Shown here: positions 1-9,240 of the stretch, one piece after another
How positions within the stretch are numbered: the stretch's first letter is position 1
How the letters are laid out: each line of letters begins with the position of its first letter
Assembly (NCBI RefSeq): GCF_032118995.1
Contig: NC_092666.1
Coordinates: 10,614,501-10,678,500, forward strand
Direction: 5' to 3'
Source of the DNA: Asterias amurensis
Taxonomy: Eukaryota > Echinodermata > Asteroidea > Forcipulatida > Asteriidae
DNA: 64,000 nt
The notes under the pieces: model-generated
Told to the model about the DNA's origin: nothing
Databases searched by the model: none
The model's input: the letters and a program-made list of their open reading frames with translations, nothing else
Translations under genes and position numbers: made by a program

Positions 1-367
1 GTCTTTTCGTGCGTGACATCCGTGGGTGCCGCCGCCGCGTACACCTTGATTGAAGAAGGCTATGACTAAAATGTGCACCGTACATCTTGCGCCTCCTACC
101 ACCATTGCCCTGGTTCGATTCCCGCTTTAGCTATATGTTTATTACGTGAGTTATCGTTGGTTCTCTGCTCAGCCCCCCCCCCCCGGCCTTCGGAAAAATT
201 AATCATGATCAATCTTTAGCTGTGCATGCCCCGTGGACATGGTCCGATGTGGCTGATGTAAGGCGCCCCATCCCTGCGGCTCGAAAACGTTTTGCAGCTA
301 ACTAGTCCGAGGTGATGATTCTTAAAAAAAAAAAAAAAAAAAATATTTTCCTCACTCTTTGTTACAG

Positions 368-587
368 ATCACCCTAACACCAAGATGTTTTTAAGCCACG
401 GTGGTTTGAATGGTGTACACGAAGCGGCATGGTACGGGTTACCAGTTGTTGGTATCCCACTCTTTGGTGATCAATTTGACAACATGGAACGGGCCGAAGC
501 CAAAGGGATGGCAATCAAGCTGGACATCCTGACGTTGAATGAAGATGTTTTAGTTGAAGCTATCACTCGAGTTATCAAGGAACCAAG
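368..587 (+). CDS. UGT-A exon 4 (UGT signature, DQ)
   Basis: 220 bp, entered in phase 1 (a G from exon 3 completes the Asp codon of DHPNTK) and left in phase 2. Acceptor TTACAG follows a run of about 20 A; donor is AAG|GTAAGAG. Codons GAT CAA give the Asp-Gln sugar-donor pair. Confidence 0.9.
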
Positions 588-1523
588 GTAAGAGTATTAA
601 TTTTGCTCAGTACTTTCCCGAGTCCTGTGAAAAAATATCACAGGCATAATACTCGGGTGGGATTCGAACCCACGACCCTCGTCGCAGTGTCTAGAGCAGT
701 GTCTAGACTACCGAGGTTGCCCGGTAGCTAGAGGAAGGTAAGAGTGTTATAACTAGTTTACGATCAATGCGCTTATGGGTAGGGAATGTCGTCGTAGCCG
801 TATATAAATGGCCGCCAAATGAGTGGCCTCAGTAGCCTGAAAATATGACGTCACACTTTGAGGCTCATGAATTACGCCATAATGATACTTCGCTCGTCCC
901 CAGCGCCTTGCTTTAACCAAAGGTGCTGGGATGGGCAAACGTATCATGCACTGTCATTGGTTTAATAATGCGCAGTCCCCATCATGCATCACACTCACCC
1001 TGCGCCATATTTCTATGCACTGCATACGTGATGTACTAACTGAACAAGAATCTGTGCAAGACACTCTTAGGACCAATACTATAAAAAAAAGATGCTAAGC
1101 TACGTCATAGCAAGTTTATCCAATGAAATCATTGGGATGAAAAAACGATGTCTGTCTTGCAGATAAAGATAAGTGAGTTCGCTTCAGTTTCAATGCACAT
1201 CAGCCATCTTTAACAAACTCTTCCATCTCTTTTCCAGATTTCGCGAGAGGGCGCAACACATTTCCCGAATGCTCCGTGATCAACTCCTCATTCCGTCTGA
1301 GAAAGCTGCGTTTTGGATAAGTCACGTGACCAAATATGGCGGGGAGCATCTTCGTCCGAGATCAGCTAATCTTACATGGATACAGAATAATCTCATTGAT
1401 GTGTACGCGTTCCTTGGCGCCATTTTACTTGTAGTTTCGGGGTTGCTCTTTCTTGTTTGCAGGGTCTGCTTTGTGGTTTTACGCGACATGTGTAAACGAC
1501 GGGAAAAGTTGAAAATAACATAA
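368..1523 (+). CDS. UGT-A: UGT8-like UDP-glycosyltransferase, 3' part only
   Basis: Last two coding exons (368-587 and 1238-1523) of a UDP-glycosyltransferase; the upstream exons lie left of the window. Exon 4 carries the UGT signature (FLSHGG, then GIPLFGDQFDN), which in this family binds the UDP-sugar. Exon 5 carries the HLRPRSA..LTW block, a hydrophobic membrane span and a basic tail ending KLKIT, which fits a KxKxx ER-retrieval signal. The donor-reading pair is Asp-Gln, the usual animal form. Sequence is nearly identical to genes B and D over these exons, including flanking intron, so the duplication is recent. A SINE sits immediately after exon 4 and duplicates its splice donor. Whether the gene is functional cannot be judged without the missing exons. 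Confidence 0.85.
600..734 (-). mobile_element. tRNA-derived SINE inserted at UGT-A exon 4 donor
   Basis: Read on the minus strand, this has a tRNA-like head with a box B match (GGTTCGAATCC, plus-strand 660-670), followed by a non-tRNA tail with a small CTGTGATAT...TCACAG stem. The same head and tail recur at 40955-41092 and, in part, at 40733-40866. It is flanked by a 15-bp target duplication, AAGGTAAGAGT(A/G)TTA, at 585-599 and 735-749. Gene B at the same place has a single uninterrupted copy. Confidence 0.8.
744..1080. repeat. UGT intron 4 conserved block with CRE core
   Basis: Intron sequence homologous to intron 4 of genes B (13536-13850) and D (36060-36600). It contains a palindromic TGACGTCA at 846-853. 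Parts of the block recur outside the UGT introns (near 8320, 28700, 48190, 49240 and 55690), so at least some of it is a dispersed repeat rather than only shared ancestry. Confidence 0.55.
1238..1523 (+). CDS. UGT-A exon 5 (membrane anchor, stop)
   Basis: 286 bp after acceptor TTCCAG, ending in TAA. Encodes the FRERAQHIS start, GGEHLRPRSANLTW, one membrane span, and a basic tail. The 3' flank matches gene B up to about 1592 and then diverges where a poly(T)-led retroposon end begins. Confidence 0.9.
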
Positions 1524-1595
1524 TCAATCAGAATTTTAAATTGGAATTTAAGCGTAAAACGAATTCCTTATTATGATTGTTCATTTTCTTGGGGT

Positions 1596-1680
1596 TGATT
1601 TTTTTTTTTTTTTTTTTAACAAATCTAAACGTAGGGCTTTCTACAAATTCAGAAGCATTACACGGAATGCGTAATACCAG
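1596..1680 (-). mobile_element. Poly(A)-tailed retroposon 3' end
   Basis: A T-run followed by AACAAATCTA and GTAGGGCTTTCTACAAATTC is shared with 17229-17314. Read on the minus strand this is a unique sequence ending in a poly(A) tail, the usual form of a retroposed 3' end. Gene B lacks it at the equivalent 3' flank, so it inserted after the A/B duplication. Confidence 0.5.
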
Positions 1681-2420
1681 TAGTGCCCAGTGTCTTTAAT
1701 ACCATTTTTATAAAGGTGTGAGATGCACTGCTGAAGGAGACACTGTAACAGCATACATGATGGTTTGCATCGTGCTGCTGCGCGCCCCTGTCACGCCTGA
1801 ATTTTGTTTTCTTCGTTTGTTTCATGTTTCGTAACGCACACTCCTTTATTATCATGTAGTAAATTATTGATATTTCTTGTTTAAGTTCAGGGGCTGATTT
1901 CAAACGGGCCATGTCACACAAGGCAACTTACAGGCAACCAGTTCCAGGCAATTTCTGTGAACTAAATCCATTCACATTTGATTGCTTCAAATGATTCTCT
2001 TTGGGAAGGAATATATTGTTATGCAAATCTAACCTTGTTGTTTTCAAGTTGCCTAAAAAAGTTGCTTCGTGTGAGAAAGGCCCTAGGATTTGTATCGATT
2101 TGTATTATGTATCACACTTTTTAAAGTGATTTGCAGTTAAGATTTATCATAGCTTTTTGTTAATCGAGCCCTTGGCTCAATTTTATAGAGCTGCTTTATA
2201 AAACAAAAAAATAGCTAAGCACATCAAAACTATTCCTAACTGAACAAGGTTACTGGCCTTTTAATAATACTTTTTAGTAGTGCCATAAATAGCGAACACC
2301 CATTGGCAAATTATTTGTCCACTATTGGACAGACAGTGACATTTGTAACTAAAAATCATTGCCGGAGGCAAGCAAGGACAAATACATTAGATTGTTAATG
2401 TCATTTATTTGTCTATTTAT

Positions 2421-2804
2421 TTAAAAGCAGTGGACACTACTGGTAACTACTCAAAATAATTACTAGCATAAAACCTTACTTGGTAACAAGTAATGGGGAG
2501 CCAATGAAAGTATAAATTAATGTGAGAAGCGGCTCCCTCTGAATTAACATAGTTTTCGCGAAAGAAGTAATTTTCCACCATTTTGATTTCGAGACCGCAG
2601 TTTGATTTGGAGGTCTCGAAATCAAGCATCTAAAATCACACAACTTCTTGTGACAAGTATATTTTTTCTTTCATTGATCTCGCAACTTGAACGACCAATT
2701 GAGCCCAAATTCTCACAGGTTTGTTATTTTACGCATATTATGTTGAGATACACGAAGGGAGAAGACTGGTCTATGGCAATTACCAATAGTGTCAAGTCTA
2801 TAAT
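2421..2804. mobile_element. TTAA-MITE, AGGCAGTGGACAC family
   Basis: Non-autonomous DNA element with terminal inverted repeats (left GCAGTGGACACTACTGG, right end with ATTACCAATAGTGTC) and an internal GATTTCGAGACC / GGTCTCGAAATC stem. The right end is decayed. Confidence 0.75.
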
Positions 2805-3124
2805 GTCATTTATTTATCTATTTATTTAAGTATAATACGAAAAGAAAAAAAAAACATAAATTTTATGGGGGTTTTTTTTCTCGTTTTTTTTATTTATTAA
2901 CATACTGCTCCGGCTCAGTATTCGGTCATTAATTTGATTGCTGCCAGCTTTAAAAAAAACAAAAACGCATTACCAGTTTTAAAAAAACTTGTATTGCGTT
3001 TTTTTTTGCATAATAAAAATAAGTGTGTTTTTGTATAGCATTAAAACCTTTCGTTGTGCTGCATTTGGACTGTAAAATCGCGACCAGCAACCACATGAAC
3101 AATTATAAAATGGATGCTACTCTC

Positions 3125-3371
3125 TTAAAGGTACTGGACTAGTGTTTTGGTTATACCAATATTCTACCTTTAAGTAAAAAGGCTTCAGACCTGAAGTATT
3201 TTAATACTTGAGTTACAAATTACCGCTTTCTCAAAAACTATGTTACTTCAGAGGGAGTCGTTTCTCATAATGTGTTATACCACCAACAGCTCTCCATTGC
3301 ATATTATTACCAAGTAAGGTTTTATGCTAACATGTATTTTGAGTAATTACCAATAGAGTCCAGTGCCTTTA
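3125..3371. mobile_element. TTAA-MITE, degenerate copy
   Basis: Starts TTAAAGGTACTGGAC and ends ATTACCAATAGAGTCCAGTGCCTTTA; retains the GAGGGAGTCGTTTCTCA and ACCAAGTAAGGTTTTATGC blocks of the family with an internal deletion. Confidence 0.65.
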
Positions 3372-3758
3372 CTACACAGCTCTTGTGTTCACAAACAGAG
3401 ACAAATCACATTTTGCATGGATGTTGCTGTGCTCTGGTAGCACAGCTCTGCACAAAGTCCAGGCTGTCTCCTGTCCCCTCAACTCAGGCGGGGCCAGGCT
3501 ACCCCCCCCCCTCCAAGTTATGGACCCGCTATGGCTCCGTGCCCACCCTCTCTGTCATGCTGTCAACTAACGGCATTTTAAGTTTTGAGACAAAGTCTTT
3601 TCAGATTTCCAGTGGCACAATGTGAATCATCATTGCCACCGAACAAAGAATGCAACTGTTCCTATCAGGAGATCAAAAAGGTGTTGTAATTGTTTTTTTT
3701 TTTTTTTTTTTTTTTTTTGGGGGGGGGGGGGAGAATGCCAGTACATATTATAACTATA

Positions 3759-3909
3759 CGCCTCTCTTAATATTTATGCATGACGTCATAATTCTTACCC
3801 AAAAGGAGGCTTTGGGCGCAAGTCCCCCATCACTTGCAGTGGCTGTGCCCATCGCCTCGTTTTGGGTTAGCATTGTGACGTACCTCATGCATAAATATTA
3901 AGAGAGGCG
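3759..3909. mobile_element. Short inverted-repeat element (about 150 bp)
   Basis: Arms CGCCTCTCTTAATATTTATG and the matching CATAAATATTAAGAGAGGCG bracket about 90 bp. It lies just downstream of a T-run followed by a G-run (3690-3731). No second copy seen in the window, so the family is unassigned. Confidence 0.55.
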
Positions 3910-4139
3910 TGTTGTGTTGCTTAAGATATTTTCAATACATGTACAAATGTACATGTATTATAATTATTTGAAAGGTTGGGCAAGCACTGGCAGAGACAAA
4001 GATTGTTTTGTTTGTTTGGAGAGGGGTGCATTTGGGGGGCAACAAAGGGGGTGGGCAATGGTTATGAGAGTGTGCTCAGAGCCCTCTTTATTTTTTTCGG
4101 GAGAGCTTTAATGGTTAACTGAGCAAGACCTTATGTTTG

Positions 4140-4544
4140 AATGTGCTTGAATTTTTTATTTTTTTTCCTCGTACTTTTTTTGTTGTTGTTGTAAATTTTC
4201 ATCCAAGCATCAATCTTTTTGGCGTGCCAGACATCTTGGCATAATTATGTTCAAGAGTGCCCAAAATGACCCGCATGCGTTTAACATTCATAAGAAAACA
4301 AAAAGTTAACCAAGCGTTTTTAAGATAGCACAAATTCCATAACTAAATGCCCCAAAATAAATTTGAATGCAACTTTGATGAATTGTTTTATTGAATGATT
4401 ATTTTGTTAAATCGAAAAAGTACATTTGAATAGTCTTAAAAAGAAATCGAATGACCCTTTTCAGTAGCATTCGATTTCGTGCGAAAAAGGATTGGCTGTG
4501 GTTAAATTGGCTGCTTTTTTTCTTAAATTGACCGAGGAAAAACG
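4140..4544. mobile_element. TTTTCTCGG-type MITE, partial copy
   Basis: Shares the ATTCGATTTCG / CGCGAAATCGAAT core blocks, the AAATTGGCTGCT end and the GGCGTGCCAGACATCTTGGC block with the copy at 45715-46576. One terminus is missing. Confidence 0.5.
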
Positions 4545-4599
4545 GTTAAGAGAGAGAAGTGTTTGTGGCCATTCCAACTTTCTTTTTGTCAAGGTTGTC

Positions 4600-5205
4600 T
4601 TTAATAGATAAGGTCAATTCTAAACTTTTTTTCTGAATATTTTCGTTAGAAACAAGAGTTGGTTTTCCCGCTATTTTCTCCAGACTTTGATGACCGATTG
4701 AGCCTAAATTTTCACAGGTTTTTTATAGGTTTTCTCGGTCAATTTCGGCAAATGAGCAGCCAATTTAACCACCAAGCTATTTTATTTCGCGCGAAATCGA
4801 ATCCTACTGAAAAGGGTCATTCGATTTCGTTTTATGATTAGTCAAATGTAATGTTGCGTCATTCGATTTAACAAAATAATCATTCAATTTAACAATTATT
4901 CATCAAAGCAGCATTCAAATTCGCAACGCTTCTTGAGGCGTGTGTGCCACAAAAAAGAATGACAATACGCTAAATTGAACAGAGTGCTAAAGGAATTTGA
5001 ATCGACTAAAAAAGAAATTGAATGGCCGAATTCTGAATTTGAAACACAGTAACAACTGGAGAGGCAAAACAGCTTTAACTCAAACGCATGAAAATGAAAT
5101 TGGCTGCTCATTTTCCGAATTTGACCGAGATAACCTATATTAATTTACATAATAAGTTGTGATACACGAAAGGTGGGTCTTTGGACAATACTGTTTACCG
5201 ATGTT
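4600..5205. mobile_element. Third TTAA-MITE subtype, interrupted copy
   Basis: Left part (about 4600-4737) and right part (5136-5205) match a continuous copy at 44009-44383. Its right end, ACAATACTGTTTACCGA, marks the subtype whose ends carry CACTTTCGG. Another MITE (4738-5135) is inserted in the middle. Confidence 0.55.
4738..5135. mobile_element. TTTTCTCGG-type MITE, nested, with TATA duplication
   Basis: Terminal inverted repeats GGTTTTCTCGGTCAATTTCG and the complementary right end ending GACCGAGATAACC. Flanked by TATA on both sides (4734-4737, 5136-5139), consistent with a short TA-rich target duplication. Inner sequence has paired ATTCGATTTCG and CGAAATCGAAT blocks. Confidence 0.65.
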
Positions 5206-6301
5206 GTGCGATTGCTTTAATACATTTGAGTATATATTATACTTTAGTCCTATTGATCTTATTTGATTCGAAGTAAAAAAGTAGTGTACAGTTATGCTAT
5301 TACTTCAGATTTGGCCCTTAAACACGCACGGGGAAAAAATAAGTTACGAAAATATCTAGAACTAGAAATTGAGAGTTTGTGGACAAACTCAAGGTGTTCG
5401 GTTACCGGGAGTAAAAGCCTGGATTAAAAAACAAATAGTTACACCTTGCTTTGTTCTCAAGATTTGTAATAAATGATTCAAATTGCAAAAACTGTCAAAA
5501 CAACCCTGATTACTCTAGTAAAAGATGTTTGGTGATGTCATCGGTAATATTTGTTTTACACCAGACCTTTGCCAGACTTGTATGCTGTGATGGTAAAACA
5601 TCAAAGGATGTATATTTCTTTACTCCTCCATGATTTCAACCTAAAAGGCATTAAACAACGCCCTTTCAAATCATTTCACAGTCACTTCCGGTTTAAGCAG
5701 GTCAAAAGGTCAACGAAAGTTCACCAACATATCCATTTCTGTAAAGTACGTAAAGCCCTTTCATATGATGTATAGATTGTCAAAATAGCTTATGTAGTTT
5801 TGGAAATATGAACTTAGGAAATATTGACGACTGTAGAAAAGATTGTAATGGGCATGTATGTTTTAACCGCCTTGAAGGAAGACTATTCTGCATGAAGCTT
5901 TTTCGCGCTCTATGGATGATCAACGGAGCGTGACTCTGTTGCACCACTAATACACTACACGTTGTGTGTATGCCTACGTGCAATGTTTATGCACATACCA
6001 ATGGGGATTTACGTTCTGTTCTTTAGACGTGAATTTTGAAATTTCCAACCTCTTTTTTGAGCCAGAAGACAACATCAAAATGGGGTCATGTCTGTGGGGC
6101 GTTTACGGAGTTTGCAATAACAATTCCGATGATGTTTCGATTGTAAGAATCCCTCATGTAGATCAAAAGTTATGATTTTTTGAATTAATAAACTTTGAAT
6201 ATTCATAACTCAAGAATTGATGACGTCATCTAACTATGTGTGAAGTTTCAAGTTCATACAATGTTTGAAAAGATGTTTTTGTAGGGGGACAAGGGACGTA
6301 C

Positions 6302-6302
<1 letters not shown>

Positions 6303-6330
<28 letters not shown>
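6303..6330 (+). repeat. (GAA)n microsatellite
   Basis: About nine GAA units directly preceding the hairpin minisatellite. Confidence 0.9.
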
Positions 6331-6332
<2 letters not shown>

Positions 6333-6345
6333 TCAATAAAAAAAG

Positions 6346-6556
6346 AAAACCGAACAAAAATAAGAGGTGTTCCGGGCTGTTTGCCCGAACACCTAAAAAA
6401 AAAACGAACAAAAATAAGAGGTGTTCCGGGCTGTTGGCCCGAACACCTAAAAAAAAACCGAACAAAAATAAGAGGTGTTCCGGGCTGTTGGCCCGAACAC
6501 ATAAAAAAACGAACAAAAATAAGAGGTGTTCCGGGCTGTTGGCCCGAACACCTAAT
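6346..6556 (+). repeat. Minisatellite, about 54-bp unit x 4, each a hairpin
   Basis: Four tandem units, each with CGAACAAAAATAAGAGGTG, then CGGGC-TGTTG-GCCCG and AACACC, then an A-run. Within a unit the AGGTGTTC...GAACACCT arms can pair around a TGTTG loop. Units differ mainly in A-run length and one base (TTTGCC versus TTGGCC). Confidence 0.85.
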
Positions 6557-6764
6557 AAACATAATGTGCTGGTAGAAGTCCAATATTGCCCAAACATCTT
6601 GCTGGCTGATGACCCCTTAAACAAATGATTATAGAACAACAAGTTCCGGTCAAGCTTCATCTTGCACCACTTGTTCTCTGAGGTTTGTGCTGACAACACA
6701 TATGTTTAGTAGAAACAGTAAGTGAGAAACCCGTTTGAAAATGTACATAAATTGTCTTCATTGT

Positions 6765-7151
6765 TTAAAGAGAGTGGACACTATTGGTAATTCTCAAAGA
6801 CCAGTCTTCTCACTTGGTGTATCTCAACATATGCATGAAGTAACAAACCTGTGAAAATTTGAGCTCAATTGGTCTTCAAAGTTGCGAGATAATAATGAAA
6901 GAAAAAAAAACCCTTGTCACACGAAGTTGTGTGCATTTAGATGGTTGATTTCGAGACCTCAAGTTCTAAATCTGAGGTCTCGAAATCAAATTCGTGGAAA
7001 ATTACTTCTTTCTCAAAAACTATGGCACTTCAGAGGGAGCCGTTTCTCACAATGTTTTATACCATCAACCTCTCCCCATTACTCGTTACCAAGTGAGGTT
7101 TCATGCTGATAATTATTTTGAGCAATTACCAATAGTGTCCACTGCCTTTAA
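6765..7151. mobile_element. TTAA-MITE, near full length
   Basis: TTAA, then AGAGAGTGGACACTATTGG at the left; ATTACCAATAGTGTCCACTG and TTAA at the right. Internal stem GATTTCGAGACCTCA / TGAGGTCTCGAAATC. Confidence 0.85.
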
Positions 7152-7209
7152 AACTAACTCGATTATGTTTTCGAAGCTGATGTTCGACTCTGTAAGACGA
7201 AAGGACGAG

Positions 7210-7590
7210 TTAAAGCCAATGGACACTATTGGTAATTGTCAAAGACCAGTCTTCTCACTTGCATCTCAACATAGGCCCTATATTGTGCATAAAATAACAA
7301 ACCTGTGAACATTTTGAGCTCAACGGTCATCGAAGTTGCGAGATAATAATGAAAGAAAAAATACTCTTGTCCTACGAAGTTGTGTGCTTTCAGATGCTTG
7401 ATTTCGAGACCTAAAATACTAAATCTGAGGTCTCGAAATCAAATTCGTGGAAAATTACTTCTTTCTCGAAAAGCACTCCACTTCAGAGGGAGCTGTTTCT
7501 CACAATGTTTTATACTACCAACCTCTCCCCACTCGTTACCAATGCTAATAATTATTTTGAGTAATTACCAATAGTGTCCGCTGCCTTTAA
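7210..7590. mobile_element. TTAA-MITE, near full length
   Basis: Second copy 59 bp after the previous one, in the same orientation, with TTAA at both ends and the same internal stem. The pair differs by substitutions and small deletions. Confidence 0.85.
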
Positions 7591-7630
7591 GTTCCGTATC
7601 CATCATTTAAGGACGCATTGAACCCATCCA

Positions 7631-7803
7631 AAGTTGTGTGCTTTCAGATGCTTGATTTCGAGACCTCCAAATCTAATTCTGAGTTATCGCCATCAAGTTA
7701 AAAAATGTTAGTGGAAAATTTCTTTTTTTCTCGAAAACTACCTTACTTCAGACTGGTATTTGATAATATCACCCAAGGTGTCCAGTGTCTTAAACTGCAT
7801 CAG
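7631..7803. mobile_element. TTAA-MITE, truncated copy
   Basis: Starts inside the family at AAGTTGTGTGCTTTCAGATG and ends TGTCCAGTGTCTTAA. Third copy in the same orientation in a row. Confidence 0.6.
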
Positions 7804-8147
7804 AAAAAGATAGTTACACACTGCAAAAGAACGGAATGACATGTCTTTGATCCTCTACAATGATGTAGAACCACCGATTTGTCAATCACAGAGTTAATTT
7901 ATAAAACAAATAAAAACATTAAAAACAGCAGAACACAAAAAAAACCTGAAAGTGATCTACCAAGATTGGAAATATTATTGGGAATATCCAACCGAGATTA
8001 TTAACGTATTGATAAAAACGTTTTCACGCTGCATGAAATGTATATAATTTGACGGCGTATCTTAAATAAAATGTGAAGTGGTTTGTGAAAGGTTAGCATA
8101 TAGACGAAGATTGACGTAGGCTCAACTGCAAATCTCTGACATATGCC

Positions 8148-8299
8148 CTTTCCGAAACCACGGCTACGGCTTTGGATTCGGCTTCAGGCTCCGTCCTCTC
8201 GTCTGAACGCAAAGCACGCGCAAATTGTCAAAAGAACCGCGGGACAAAGCTAGCCTAAAGCCGAATCCAAAGCCAAAGCCGTGGTTTCGAAAAGGGTAA
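8148..8299. mobile_element. GC-rich short inverted-repeat MITE
   Basis: Arms CCGAAACCACGGC...GGATTCGGCTT and AAGCCGAATCC...GCCGTGGTTTCG flank a short spacer. Related copies at 28015-28152 and 47313-47485. It lies about 150 bp upstream of the gene B TATA-like site. Confidence 0.65.
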
Positions 8300-8450
8300 A
8301 ATAACATTCACAAGCTTCGAAGTGTGACGTCAGATGTTCGGGCTATGCTATCATTGGCTGAGAGTCACTGCGCCGTGCGTGCACGGCATTCACATCTCCT
8401 AATTGGTTATCATCACAAAATGACGGTCAATGTCGTCATGTGAAAGAACC

Positions 8451-8458
8451 TATAAAAA
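8451..8458 (+). promoter_or_regulatory. TATA-like box upstream of UGT-B
   Basis: TATAAAAA lies 181 bp before the UGT-B start codon. A TGACGTCA (CRE core) lies about 130 bp further upstream, near 8322. A probable 5'-UTR splice acceptor (TTGTTGTCAACAG, AG at 8612-8613) sits between it and the ATG, and gene D has the same TCAACAG|CCA before its ATG. The real start site could therefore lie further upstream, and this TATA is a candidate only. Confidence 0.3.
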
Positions 8459-8638
8459 ATAATACATTATTGCGTGTACAACCGTGTGTAAATCTCTTTT
8501 GTTGGGAGTATTGGCTCTGAAAAGAGCCGGTGTGGTCTCGATCGTTTCGAACAGTACTCTGCTGCTCGTCTTGTTTTGTTGATTTATAACGAATTTTGTT
8601 TTGTTGTCAACAGCCACCGCCCCCCCCCCCCTTTCACC

Positions 8639-9240
8639 ATGGCTCACTCCAGCCAGAAGAACCTTCAGTATGCTATAGTCCTCGCCTTCATTGTTGTATA
8701 CGCAAACTCCATGGCAACACGTCCCCAAAAGAAGCTGAAGTTTTTATTTCACACCGCGTCCAATGAAGGCAGCCACCATCTAATGGCTAAGCAGATTGCA
8801 ACTGCACTTGTCCGAAGTGGTCATGAAGTGACATTTGTGCTCAGCAACAGCTGTACAAAATGGATGAACGCCAGCGATGCCTCCCTGTTTGACTTCACCG
8901 TGCATAAGTCCAAGTTTACAGAGAACGACCGAGTGGAAAACTTACGAGAGTTATCCCGTGCTAGTCTGCGTGGCGATACGTCAAGTATCTTCCGCATGGT
9001 TTTGTACGTATGGCGGCAGAAACTTACATCCAACAAAAGTGATATGTACACCAACTTCTTCGCGACTGAATGTGAAAGTCTCCTAGGGGATAATGCTACC
9101 ATAAACAGTCTAAGAGAAAAGAAATTTGACATGCTGATCGGGGAGGAATTAAGCAGTTGTCACCCTCTACTTGCTAAGATACTGGGCATCAGATTTTCTC
9201 TTATTAGTGGATTCGGTTCTAGTCCTGCTAAGGGAATGTG
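8639..9240 (+). CDS. UGT-B exon 1 (signal peptide, catalytic His)
   Basis: Ends ATG TG|GTACGT in phase 2, so Trp201 spans the junction. Covers signal peptide, GSHH (residues 44-47), the N-glycosylation sequon NAS in KWMNASDAS, and FDMLIGEE with Glu169. Confidence 0.9.

Larger units (their letters stand above)
1524..8310. other. A-B intergenic region, repeat filled
   Basis: No convincing coding exon in this 6.8-kb stretch. It holds a retroposon 3' end, several TTAA-MITE copies, an inverted-repeat element at 3759-3909, two copies of the TTTTCTCGG-type MITE (one nested), a GAA microsatellite and hairpin minisatellite at 6303-6556, and a GC-rich inverted repeat just upstream of gene B. All short ORFs here fall inside these repeats or lack recognisable features. 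Confidence 0.7.

Noticed and set aside
660-735. Minus-strand tRNA gene in UGT-A intron 4
   Set aside because: Same SINE family; it has a target duplication and a tail, and box A is disrupted.
6226-6699. ORFs through 6.2-6.7 kb on both strands
   Set aside because: They read the hairpin minisatellite and the GAA tract.
8148-8299. UGT-B promoter palindrome
   Set aside because: The inverted repeat recurs at 28015 and 47313 away from any promoter, so it is a MITE.
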